Assembly: GCF_036323735.1 (NCBI RefSeq)
Contig: NC_086024.1
Span: 72,442,924-72,506,923, forward strand
Length of the DNA: 64,000 nucleotides
Direction: 5' to 3'
DNA from: Rattus norvegicus
Lineage: Eukaryota; Chordata; Mammalia; Rodentia; Muridae
Shown: piece by piece, positions 47,421 to 58,137 of the stretch
How positions within the stretch are numbered: position 1 is the stretch's first letter
How the letters are laid out: every line of letters begins with the position of its first letter
Position numbers and translations under genes: made by a program
Notes under the pieces: generated by a model
Databases searched by the model: none
What the model was told of the DNA's origin: nothing
The model's input: only the letters and a program-made list of their open reading frames with translations

Positions 47421-48591
47421 CAGGTTGTCTCTGGTGTTACCTTGTCTTGCTTTTTCTGACAGTGGCTTGACCATCTTGTAGGCTTGTGTATCAGCACTGC
47501 TGTAGACCTGTTTTCCTGTTTTCTTCCAGCCAGTTATGGGAACAGTGTTCTGCTCTGAGGCATGTAGTCATTGGCTGCTGGCTTTGAACTTTTTCTGTGG
47601 GCATGAGACAGAAGTGTCCTGCCCCTACTTCTCCTAGGTCTCTGTGTGCAGGAGGCACAGATGGCACAAGGTGTTTTCCTCTTGAGTCAGGAATATGGGC
47701 AGGGAGTAGTCTTCTCTGGTTTCCTAGGAGTGTCTGCCCCTCTGAAGGTCTAGTTCTCCCCACCATGGGATTTGGGTGCAGGGAGCCTGTTTGACTAGTT
47801 CAGTTCAGATCTGGGTGTAATCTGGACCACAGGGCTCATGCAGCATGACTGTTTCCATATTCCTGTGTCCAGAGGCATTATGCAGTTGCCTCTTGGGCCA
47901 GGGATATGGGAAAAGGTGAGCAGAAATGGAAGTCTCTCCTGCCCAGCAGTCTCAGAATTGCCTGCACTTCTGGGTGATCAGTTCTCTCTCCCACCAGGTT
48001 TGGGAGCTAGGAGCTTTGGTCCGGGATCAGAGAGTTTCAGGAGTCAGCTAGAAACTGGAAGTGCTCGGTCCCAGAGGAATTCTGCCTTTGTGTGTCCTAG
48101 TCCACCAGGCAAGTCACTTGGATCAGAAAAGTTGGTCTTACCTCTGGCCTTGGGCCTGAAGTCGCTCCTTGGGGCTGGCTTTCAGTTCTCCTTGAGGACA
48201 GCAACTAGAAGTGTCCTTCCCCTACTGCTCCTAGGTTCCTATAAGCATGGGGCCCAGATGGTGCTAGCTGCTTTTTTCTTGAGTCAGTAATGTGAGCAGA
48301 GTTCTCAGGGGCATCTGCCCCTCTGTTGGTCTAGTTCTCCCCCTTCCAAGGGATTTGTGTGCAGGGAGCTGTTTTACCAGTTCAGTTCATATCCAGGTGC
48401 AGTCTGGTCTTTGGGGCTCCTGCAGCTTGACTGCTCCTATATTTGTGTGTCCAGAGGCACTATGCAGTTTCCTTTTGTGCCAGGGATGTGGGCAAATGTG
48501 GGTAGAAGTGGCAGTTTCTCCTGTCCTGCAGTGTCAGGATTGCCTGCTCTTCTGGGTGATCAGCTCTCTCTCCCATTGGGTTTGGGAGCAT

Positions 48592-50667
48592 TATGTTTTC
48601 TTTCCTGGTTGTGTCAATGTTTTCTAAGGTATCTTCTACCCCTGAGATTCTCTCTTCTATCTCTTGTATTCTGTTGATGATGCTTGCATCTATGACTCCT
48701 TGTCTCTTCCTTAGGTTTTCTCTCTCCAGGGTTGTCTTCCTGTGTAATTTTTGTTATTGTTTCTTTTTCCATTTTTAAATCCTGAACAGTTTTGTTCAAT
48801 TCCTTAACCTGTTTGGTTGTGTTTTATTGTAATTCTTTAAGGGATTTCGTGTTTCCTTTTTAAGGGCTTCTACTTGTTTACTTGTGTTGTCCTGTTTTTC
48901 TTTAAGGGAGTTATTTATGTCCTTCTTAAAGTCCTCTATCATCATCATAAGATAGGATTTTAAATCCATCTTTTCTGGTGTTTATGGATATCCAGTGTTT
49001 GCTATGGTTGGAGAACTGGGCTCTGATGATGCCAAGTAGTGCTCGTTTCTGTTGTTTAGGTTCCTGCTCTTCTGTTTTGCCATCAGGTTGTCTATGGTGT
49101 TAGCTTGTCAGGCTATCTCTGAAAGCGGCTTGACCCTCCTGTAGGCCTGTTTTCTTTCAGCAGGATCTGGGAACAAAGAGCTGCTCCTGGGTTTGTGTGT
49201 CCTGAAGCCTCTAGACAGGATGCTTGGACCAGAAGAGTTGGTGTTACCTCTGCTCTTAGTTGTTTAGGTGTTCCTGGTGACTGGCTTTCAGCTCTTGGTA
49301 TAGGCATAAACCGGCAGTTTCTTGTCCCTAACAACTTCTTCCTTTGTATGTCCTGAGTCTACCAGGCAGTTCACTTGGAGCAGAAAAGTTGGTCTTACCT
49401 TCGCTCTCAGGTGTGTAGGCACTCCTGGCGAATGACTTTCAGTCTTGGCACAGGCAGAAACCTGAAGGATCCTGATCCTGACTGCTCCTAGGTCCCTTGG
49501 CTGAGAGGGCACAGATGGTACTAGGCAGTTTCTTTTGGGTAAGGAATGTGGGCAGAAAATAGTTGTCTCCTCTGAGTTTTCAGGATTGTCCACACTTATG
49601 TGGGTTCAGCTCTTTCCTCCACAGAGTTTGGTTGCAGGGAGCTTTGGGACTGGTTAAGTTCAGTTCCTGGCACAGGCAGAGTTCAGCAGTTCCTGCAGCT
49701 GACTGCTCCTCTATTTCTGTATCCAGAGGCCACTATGCAGTTCCATTTGGGCCAGGAATGTGAGCAGAAGTGGTGGTCTCCCCTCTGATCTTAGGATTTT
49801 GTTGAAAGTGTTTACCAGCTATAGGAGTTTCCTGGTGGAATTTTTTCACTTATGCATACTATCATTTCATCTGCAAACAAGAAAACTTTTACTTCTTTTG
49901 CAATTTGTATCCCCGTGATCTTCTTCAGTTGTCTTATTGCTCTAGCTAGGACTTCAAGTACTATATTGAATAATGACTCCATCTGTATAGAGAGGGTGGA
50001 CAACCTTGTTTTGTTCTTGATACTAGTGGAATTGCTTTGCTTTAATGGAAATCTTTCCATTTTATTTGATGTTGCTACAGGTTTCTGTATATTACCTTTA
50101 GTATGTTTAAGTATGTCCCTTGTATCCCTAATCTCTCTAAGGGGTGTTGAATCTGTCAAGATCTTTCTTCATCTAATGAGATTTGTTTTTTTTTCTTTTA
50201 GTTTGTTTACGTGGTGGATTGCATTGATTGATTTTAATTTACTTAATCATTCATGCCTTTCTGGTATGGAGCCTACTTGATCATGGTAGATGATCTTTTT
50301 GATGTGTTGTTGGATTTGGTTTGACCATTTTTGCATCTATGTTCATAAGAGAAATTGGTCTGCAATTCTATTTCTTGAGTATATATACAATTTGGGTAGC
50401 AGAAATACCATGACATCATAAAATGAATTGGGCAATGCTCCTGTTTTTATTTTCTGGAATAATTTTCAGAGTAGTGGTGTTAATTCTTTTTTGAAAATCT
50501 GGTAGCATTCTGAGCTAAAATCACCTAACAATGGGGATGGGAGACTTTTAATGACTATTCTATTTCACTGGACATTATGGCTCTATTTAATTTTATCTAA
50601 TCTTGATTTAATTTTAGTTAGTAGAACTTACCACAAAAATTACCATTTTTTTTATTTTCCAATTTTG
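48592..50667 (-). mobile_element. L1-E 5' end and L1-F ORF2 piece, duplicate copy
   Basis: Equals 40,075-42,150: the ORF1 N-terminal half (48,592-49,083), monomer-type 5' UTR (49,084-49,791) and old ORF2 with the FADE variant (49,812-50,159). It ends at the L1-C insertion site. Confidence 0.9.
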
Positions 50668-50683
50668 TGGGGAACAGGTTTTT
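50668..50683. repeat. Target-site duplication, left copy (L1-C)
   Basis: The 16-bp 'tggggaacaggttttt' recurs at 56,794-56,809. The T-run merges with the L1 tail. Confidence 0.9.
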
Positions 50684-51403
50684 TTTTTTTTTTTTATTAA
50701 CTTGAGTATTTCTTATATACATTTCGAGTGTTATTCCCTTTCCCGGTTTCCGGGCAAACATCCCCTTCCCCCTCCCCTTCCTTATGGGTGTTCCCCTCCC
50801 AACCCTCCCCCCATTGCCGCCCTCCCCCCATAGACTAGTTCACTGGGGGTTCAGTCTTAGAAGGACCCAGGGCTTCCCCTTCCACTGGTGCTCTTACTAG
50901 GATATTCATTGCTACCTATGGGGTCAGAGTCCAGGGTCAGTCCATGTATAGTCTTTAGGTAGTGGCTTAGTCCCTGGAAGCTCTGCTTGCTTGGCATTGT
51001 TGTACTTTTGGGGTCTCGAGCCCCTTCAAGCTCTTCCAGTTCTTTCTCTGATTCCTTCAATAGGGGACCTATTCTCAGTTCAGTGGTTTGCTGCTGGCAT
51101 TCGCCTCTGTATTTGCTGTATTCTGGCTGTGTCTCTCAGGAGCGATCTACATCCGGCTCCTGTCGGTCTGCACTTCTTTGCTTCATCCATCTTGTCTAAT
51201 TGGGTGGCTGTATATGTATGGGCCACATGTGGGGCAGGCTCTGAATGGGTGTTCCTTAAGTCTCTGATTTAATCTTTGCCTCTCCCTTCCCTGCCAAGGG
51301 TATTCTTTTTCCTCATTTAAAGAAGGAGTGAAGCATTCACATTTTGATCATCCGTCTTGAGTTTCGTTTGTTCTAGGGATCTAGGGTAATTCAAGCATTT
51401 GGG
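50684..51403 (-). other. L1-C 3' UTR with polypurine tract
   Basis: About 720 bp. The plus strand shows 'tccccttccccctccccttc' and 'ccctccccccattgccgccc' near 50,760-50,828, so G-runs lie on the L1 RNA strand. Identical in copy 1 at 42,167-42,885. Confidence 0.85.
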
Positions 51404-54400
51404 CTAATAGCCACTTATCAATGAGTGCATACCATGTATGTCTTTCTGTGATTGGGTTAGCTCACTCAGGATGATATTTTCCAGTTCCAACCATTTGCCT
51501 ACGAATTTCATAAACTCGTTGTTTTTGATAGCTGAGTAATATTCCATTGTGTAGATGTACCACATTTTCTGTATCCATTCCTCTGTTGAAGGGGATCTGG
51601 GTTCTTTCCACTTTCTGGCTATTATAAATAAGGCTGCGATGAACATAGTGGAGCACGTGTCTCTTTTATATGTTGAGGCATCATTTGGGTATATGCCCAA
51701 GAGAGGTATAGCTGGATCCTCAGGCAGTTCAATGTCCAATTTTCTGAGGAACCTCCAGACTGATTTCCAGAATGGTTTTACCAGTCTGCAATCCCACCAA
51801 CAATGGAGGAGTGTTCCTCTTCCTCCACATCCTCGCCAGCATCTGCTGTCACCTGAGTTTTTGATCTTAGCCAATCGCACTGGTGTGAGGTGAAATCTCA
51901 GGGTTGTTTTGATTTGCATTTCCCTTATGACTAAAGATGTTGAACATTTCTTTAGGTGTTTCTCAGCCATTCGGCATTCCTCAGCTGTGAATTCTTTGTT
52001 TAGCTCTGAACCCCATTTTTAATAGGGTTATTTGTTTCCCTGCGGTCTAATTTCTTGAGTTCTTTGTATATTTTGGATATAAGACCTCTATCTGTTGTAG
52101 GATTGGTAAAGATCTTTTCCCAATCTGTTGGTTGCCGTTTTGTCCTAACCACAGTGTCCTTTGCCTTACAGAAGCTTTGCAGTTTTATGAGATCCCATTT
52201 GTCGATTGTTGATCTTAGAGCATAAGCCATTGGTGTTTTGTTCAGGAAATTTTTTCCAGTGCCCATGTGTTCCAGATGCTTCCCTAGTTTTTCTTCTATT
52301 AGTTTGAGTGTGTCTGGTTTGATGTGGAGGTCCTTGATCCACTTGGACTTAAGCTTTGTACAGGGTGATAAGGATGGATCGATCTGCATTCTTCTACATG
52401 TTGCCCTCCAGTTGAACCAGCACCATTTGCTGAAAATGCTATCTTTTTTCCATTGGATGGTTTTGGCTCCTTTGTCAAAAATCAAGTGACCATAGGTGTG
52501 TGGGTTCATTTCTGGGTCTTCAATTCTATTCCATTGGTCTATCTGTCTGTCTCTGTACCAATACCATGCAGTTTTTATCACTATTGCTCTGTAATACTGC
52601 TTGAGTTCAGGGATAGTGATTCCCCCTGAAGTCCTTTTATTGTTGAGGATAGCTTTAGCTATCCTGGGTTTTTTGTTATTCCAGATGAATTTGCAAATTG
52701 TTCTGTCTAACTCTTTGAAGAATTGGATTGGTATTTTGATGGGGATTGCATTGAATCTGTAGATTGCTTTTGGTAAAATGGCAATTTTTACTATATTAAT
52801 CCTGCCAATCCATGAGCATGGGAGATCTTTCCATCTTCTGAGGTCTTCTTCAATTTCTTTCCTCAGTGTCTTGAAGTTCTTATTGTACAGATCTTTTACT
52901 TGCTTGGTTAAAGTCACACCGAGGTACTTTATATTATTTGGGTCTATTATGAAGGGTGTCGTTTCCCTAATTTCTTTCTCGGCTTGTTTCTCTTTTGTAT
53001 AGAGGAAGGCAACTGATTTATTTGAGTTAATTTTATACCCAGCCACTTTGCTGAAGTTGTTTATCAGCTTTAGTAGTTCTCTGGTGGAGCTTTTGGGATC
53101 ACTTAAATATACTATCATGTCATCTGCAAATAGTGATATTTTGACCTCTTCTTTTCCGATCTGTATCCCTTTGATCTCCTTTTGTTGTCTGATTGCTCTG
53201 GCTAGAACTTCAAGAACTATATTGAATAAGTAGGGAGAGAGTGGGCAGCCTTGTCTAGTCCCTGATTTTAGTGGGATTGCTTCAAGTTTCTCTCCATTTA
53301 ATCTAATGTTAGCAACTGGTTTGCTGTATATGGCTTTTACTATGTTTAGGTATGGGCCTTGAATTCCTATTCTTTCCAGGACTTTTATCATGAAGGGGTG
53401 TTGAATTTTGTCAAATGCTTTCTCAGCATCTAATGAAATGATCATGTGGTTCTGTTCTTTCAGATTGTTTATATAATGGATCACGTTGATGGTTTCCCGT
53501 ATATTAAACCATCGCTGCATGCCTGGGATGAAGCCTACTTGATCATGGTGGATGATTGTTTTGATGTGCTCTTGAATTCGGTTTGCCAGAATTTTATTGA
53601 GTATTTTTGCGTCGATATTCATAAGGGAAATTGGTCTGAAGTTCTCTTTCTTTGTTGTGTCTTTGTGTGGTTTAGGTATAAGAGTAATTGTGGCTTCGTA
53701 GAAGGAATTCGGTAGGGCTCCATCTATTTCAATTTTGTGGAATAGTTTGGATAATATTGGTATGAGGTCTTCTATGAAGGTTTGATAGAATTCTGCACTA
53801 AACCCGTCTGGACCTGGGCTCTTTTTGCTTGGGAGACCTTTAATGACTGCTTCTATTTCCTTAGGAGTTATGGGGTTGTTTAACTGGTTTATCTGTTCCT
53901 GATTTAACTTCGATACCTGGTATCTGTCTAGGAAATTGTCCATTTCCTGAAGATTTTCAAATTTTGTTGAATATAGGTTTTTATAGTAAGATCTGATGAT
54001 TTTTTGAATTTCCTCTGAATCTGTAGTTATGTCTCCCTTTTCATTTCTGATTTTGTTAATTTGGACGCACTCTCTGTGTCCTCTCGTTAGTCTGGCTAAG
54101 GGTTTATCTATCTTGTTGATTTTCTCAAAGAACCAATTTTTGGTTCTGTTGATTCTTTCTATGGTCCTTTTTGTTTCTACTTGGTTGATTTCAGCTCTGA
54201 GTTTGATTATTTCCTGCCTTCTACTCCTCCTGGGTGTATTTGCTTCTTTTTGTTCTAGAGCTTTTAGGTGTGCTGTCAAGCTGCTGACATATGCTCTTTC
54301 CTGTTTCTTTCTGCAGGCACTCAGCGCTATGAGTTTTCCTCTTAGCACAGCTTTCATTGTGTCCCATAAGTTTGAGTATGTTGTATCTTCATTTTCATTA

Positions 54401-55230
54401 AATTCTAAAAAGTTTTTAATTTCTTTCTTTATTTCTTCCTTGACCAGGTTATCATTGAGTAGAGCATTGTTCAATTTCCACGTATATGTGGGCATTCTTC
54501 CCTTATTGTTATTGAAGACCAGTTTTAGGCCGTGGTGGTCCGATAGCACGCATGGGATTATTTCTATCTTTCTGTACCTGTTGAGGCCCGTTTTTTGACC
54601 AATTATATGGTCAATTTTGGAGAAAGTACCATGAGGAGCTGAGAAGAAGTTATATCCTTTTGCTTTAGGATAGAATGTTCTATAAATATCCGTTAAGTCC
54701 ATTTGGCTCATGACTTCTCTTAGTCTGTCGACATCACTGTTTAATTTCTGTTTCCATGATCTGTCCATTGATGAGAGTGGGGTGTTGAAATCTCCCACTA
54801 TTATTGTGTGAGGTGCAATGTGTGTTTTGAGCTTTAGTAAGGTTTCTTTTACGTATGTAGGTGCCCTTGTATTTGGGGCATAGATATTTAGGATTGAGAG
54901 TTCATCTTTGTGGATTTTTCCTTTGATGAATATGAAGTGTCCTTCCTCATCTTTTTTGATGACTTTTAGATGGAAATTGATTTTATTTGATATTAGAATG
55001 GCTACTCCAGCTTGCTTCTTCTGACCATTTGCTTGGAAAGTTGTTTTCCAGCCTTTCACTCTGAGGTAGTGTTTGTCTTTGTCTCTGAGGTGTGTTTCCT
55101 GTAGGCAGCAGAATGCAGGGTCTTCGTTGCGTATCCAGTTTGTTAATCTATGTCTTTTTATTGGGGAGTTGAGGCCATTGATATTGAGAGATATTAAGGA
55201 ATAGTGATTATTGTTTCCCTTTATATTCAT
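51404..55230 (-). pseudogene. ORF2: L1-C ORF2, single frameshift near the C-terminus
   Basis: Endonuclease and reverse transcriptase for target-primed insertion. 52,000-55,230 is an open frame of 1,076 codons. The endonuclease keeps the expected active-site residues: Asn16, Glu45 (QETHL), Asp147/Asn149 (VGDFN), Asp207 (SKIDH) and Asp231/His232 (SDHH). The reverse transcriptase keeps 'SPGPDGFSAEFY', 'SLDAEKAFD', 'SGTRQGC' and FADD at 701-704. A run of 5 A instead of 6 (52,016-52,020) then shifts frame to an early stop. The last 188 codons, with the Cys-X3-Cys-X7-His-X4-Cys cluster, continue out of phase at 51,404-51,970. The start ATG is 59 bp beyond the ORF1 stop. The truncated product would have both catalytic domains but no cysteine-rich tail. 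Confidence 0.95.
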
Positions 55231-55289
55231 ATTTGGATGTGAGGTTATGTTTGTGTGCTTTCATTCTCTTTGTTTTGTTGCCAAGACGA

Positions 55290-56362
55290 TTAGTTTCTTG
55301 CTTCTTCTAGGGTATAGCTTGCCTCCTTATGTTGGGCTTTACCATTTATTATCCTTTGTAGTGCGGGATTTGTAGAAAGATATTGTGTAAATTTGGTTTT
55401 GTCATGGAATATCTTGGTTTCTCCATCAATGTTAATTGAGAGTTTTGCTGGATACAGTAACCTGGGCTGGAATTTGTGTTCTCTTAGGGTCTGTATGACA
55501 TCAGTCCAGGATCTTCTGGCCTTCATAGTTTCTGGCGAGAAGTCTGGTGTGAATCTGATAGGTCTCCCTTTATATGTTAGTTGACCTTTTTCCCTTACTG
55601 CTTTTAATATTCTTTCTTTATTTTGTGCGTTTGGTGTTTTGACAATTATGTGACGGGAGGTGTTTCTTTTCTGGTCCAATCTATTTGGAGTTCTGTAGGC
55701 TTCTTGTATGTCTATGGGTATCTCTTTTTTTAGGTTAGGGAAGTTTTCTTCTATGATTTTGTTGAAGATATTTACTGGTCCTTTGAGCTGGGAGTCTTCA
55801 CTCTCTTCTATACCTATTATCCTTAGGTTTGATCTTCTCATTGAGTCCTGGATTTCCTGTATGTTTTGGACCAGTAGCTTTTTCCGCTTTACATTATCTT
55901 TGACAGTTGAGTCAATGATTTCTATGGAATCTTCTGCTCCTGAGATTCTCTCTTCCATCTCTTGTATTCTGTTGGTGAAGCTTGTATCTACAGCTCCTTG
56001 TCTCTTCTTTTGTTTTTCTATATCCAGGGTTGTTTCCATGTGTTCTTTCTTGATTGCTTCTATTTCCATTTTTAATTCCTTCAACTGTTTGATTGTGTTT
56101 TCCTGGAATTCTTTCAGGGATTTTTGCGATTCCTCTCTGTAGGCTTCTACTTGTTTATTAATGTTTTCCTGTGTTTCCCTAAGTGTGTTCATGTCTTTCT
56201 TGAAGTCCTCCAGCATCATGATCAAATATGATTTTGAAACTAGATCTTGCTTTTCTGTTGTGTTTGGATATCTATGTTTGTTTTGGTGGGAGAATTGGGC
56301 TCCGATGATGGCATGTAGTCTTGGTTTCTGTTGCTTGGGTTCCTGCGCTTGCCTCTTGCCAT
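55290..56362 (-). pseudogene. ORF1: L1-C ORF1, one-base deletion near the N-terminus
   Basis: RNA-binding protein gene. An open frame of 311 codons (55,290-56,225) starts at an internal Met just before the coiled coil and contains the whole coiled coil, the RRM-like middle ('NLRIIGIEESE', 'IIVKTPNAQNKERILKA') and the C-terminal domain ('RPIRFTPDFSPETMKARRSW'). The usual start, ATG at 56,360-56,362, opens MARGKRRNPSNRNQDY but runs to a stop because a base present in L1-A ('acatggaatatcc' against 'acatagatatcc') is missing near 56,271. With that base the gene would be 357 codons. Translation from the internal Met might still yield a protein without the basic N-terminus. That is speculative. Confidence 0.92.
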
Positions 56363-56793
56363 CAGATTATCTCTAGTGTTACTTTGTTCTGCTATTTCTG
56401 ACAGTGGCTAGACTGTCCTATAAGCCTGTGTGTCAGGAGTGCTGTAGACCTGTTTTCCTCTCTTTCAGTCAGTTATGGAGACAGAGTGTTCTGCTTCCGG
56501 GCGTGTAGTTTTTCCTCTCTACAGGTCTTCAGCTGTTCCTGTGGGCCTGTGTCTTGAGTTCACCAGGCAGCTTTCTTGCAGCAGAAAATTTGGTCTTATC
56601 TGTGGTCCCGAGGTTCAAGTTCGCTCGTGGAGTGCTGCCCAGGGGCTCTCTGCAGCGGCAGCAACCAGGAAGACCTGTGCCGCCCCTTCCGGGAGCTTCA
56701 GTGCGCCAGGGTTCCAGATGGTCTTTGGCTTTTTCCTCTGGCGTCCGAGATGTGTGTGCAGGGAGCAGTCTCTTCTGGTTTCCCAGGCTTGTC
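56363..56793 (-). promoter_or_regulatory. L1-C 5' UTR, truncated monomer
   Basis: Collinear with L1-A 32,655 to about 33,100 ('agttcaccaggcagctttct', 'gtctttggctttttcctctg'). It stops at 'cttgtct' where the TSD begins, so it holds less than one monomer. Promoter strength may be reduced. The 181-codon plus-strand frame crossing the element border is chance. Confidence 0.85.
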
Positions 56794-56809
56794 TGGGGAA
56801 CAGGTTTTT
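56794..56809. repeat. Target-site duplication, right copy (L1-C)
   Basis: Equals 50,668-50,683. Confidence 0.9.
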
Positions 56810-58010
56810 AAGTATGATTATGATTCTCTAGATTTCCTTGGTGTATATTGTCATATCTCCCCTTTTGTTTCAATTTTTTTTCCATTTGGATATTTTCTCT
56901 CTTCCATCTACTTAATTTGGATAGGTTTGTCTATATTGTTGAAGTTCTCAAAGAGTCAACTCTTTATTGCTTTGATTTTTTTTCTATTGTCCTTTTTGTT
57001 TCTTTTCTTCCCTTTTAAAAACCTTCAGTCCTCAGTTTATTTCTTGCTGTGTACTACTCTCCAACGTGCTTGCTTCTTTTTTCCTACAGACTTCAGGTGG
57101 GGTTTAAAGTTACTACTATGACATCTCTTCATTTTTATGTAAGCACTTAGTGCTATGAACTTTCCTTTTAGAACCTCTTCCATTGTGTCATATATGTTTG
57201 AGTAGGCTGTGTATTATTTTTCATTGAATTCTAGAAAATCTTTAATCTCCTTTCACTTGTCTTGACCCATGTTTATTTAGTAGAGAGTTGTATTGTTTTG
57301 ATAAGTCTGTAGTTTCTGTTACTGTTGATGTCTAGGTTTAACTCATAGTAGTCAGGTAGAATACAGGGAGTTATTTCCATTTTTCCTATATCCTTTGAGG
57401 TTTCCTTTGTGTCTGAATTTTTATTCAGTATGGAGTTGTTCAGTTTGCATGAGTTTGCAAGATTTCTGTAGTTTCTGTTGTTCATATCCAGCTTTATTCC
57501 ATTTTGGTCTAATATGATGCAGGGAGTTATTTCAATTTCCTTGTATCTGTTGAGAATTGCTTTGTGACCAAATGTGTGGTCAGTTTTGGAGAAAGTTCCC
57601 TGGGGTGCTAAGGAGAAGATGAATTTTTTGTGTATTGGTGAAATGTTCTGTAAATATTTGATGAGTCTATTTGGTTTATAATGCCTGTTAGCTCCAATAT
57701 TTCTCTGTTTAGATTTTGTATGGATGGCCTGTTTACTGGTAAGAGTAGAATATTGAATGTTGCCCCTATCAACATGAGGGTCAGTGTGCGATTTAAGTTT
57801 TAGTAATATTTCCTTCACAAATGTGTGTGCCCTTGCATTTGGGGCATAGATGTTAAGAATTAAAATGTTATGGAGGACTTTCCCTCTGGTGAGTATTTCT
57901 TGGATGAGGCAAAATGACGAACCCTGTTTTCTCATTCATTTTGCTAGCCATGCCTTTTTACTGGTGATTTGGGACCACTGATATTGAGAGACACCAATGG
58001 CCCATGATTG
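56810..58010 (-). pseudogene. ORF2: L1-F ORF2 N-terminal part
   Basis: The continuation of the old L1 cut by L1-C. On the minus strand, 57,273-57,935 reads 220 codons of diverged endonuclease/linker with 'LILNIYAPNARA', 'FSLAPQGTFSKTDHTFGHK' and 'NRYKEIEITPCI'. It contains an imperfect internal duplication of about 160 bp (57,306-57,464 and 57,465-57,625), giving two 'EITPCI' blocks. The catalytic 'VGDFN' is lost. A dead copy, older than L1-B. Confidence 0.85.
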
Positions 58011-58026
58011 CAGATTCCTATTATTC

Positions 58027-58060
<34 letters not shown>

Positions 58061-58099
58061 AGTGGTGGTGGTGGTGGTGGTAGTGGTGGTGGTGGCAGT

Positions 58100-58137
<38 letters not shown>

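Larger units (their letters stand above)
45093..48591 (-). mobile_element. L1-B 5' part, duplicate copy
   Basis: Equals 36,576-40,074 shifted by 8,517 bp. It contains the ORF2 N-terminal remnant (to about 46,289), the L1-C-like patch (45,637-46,058), the ORF1 remnant and the monomer-type 5' UTR (47,421-48,591). Translated pieces are identical to copy 1. Confidence 0.93.
45093..53610. repeat. 8.5-kb tandem duplication, copy 2
   Basis: 8,518 bp, the direct neighbour of copy 1. It repeats the L1-B 5' part (45,093-48,591), L1-E (48,592-49,791), L1-F ORF2 piece (49,792-50,667) and the L1-C 3' half, after which the remainder of the full-length L1-C continues to 56,793. Confidence 0.95.
50684..56793 (-). 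mobile_element. L1-C: near full-length young rat L1
   Basis: A 6.1-kb minus-strand L1 between 16-bp TSDs, inserted in L1-F. It has a 5' UTR of about 430 bp (truncated within the first monomer, roughly 500 bp shorter than in L1-A), ORF1, a 59-bp spacer, ORF2, a 3' UTR and a tail. Only one frameshift was found in each ORF. It is the parent of the duplicated half at 42,167-45,092. Confidence 0.95.

Noticed and set aside
45093..53610. Segmental duplication explained as two independent L1 insertions
   Set aside because: Rejected because the L1-B, L1-E and L1-F pieces between the two L1-C tails, with identical damage and identical junctions, are also repeated.
54029..54598. 189-codon hydrophobic plus-strand frame, with relatives at 37,068-37,553, 45,585-46,070 and 30,429-30,827
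   Set aside because: Antisense to the conserved L1 ORF2 linker. Its 'conservation' follows from the L1 sense strand, and the hydrophobic content is the complement of lysine/glutamate/asparagine-rich codons.
56576..57121. 181-codon plus-strand frame from the L1-C 5' UTR into L1-F
   Set aside because: Crosses a retrotransposon boundary and its TSD, so it cannot be an old gene. No domain, no supporting motif.
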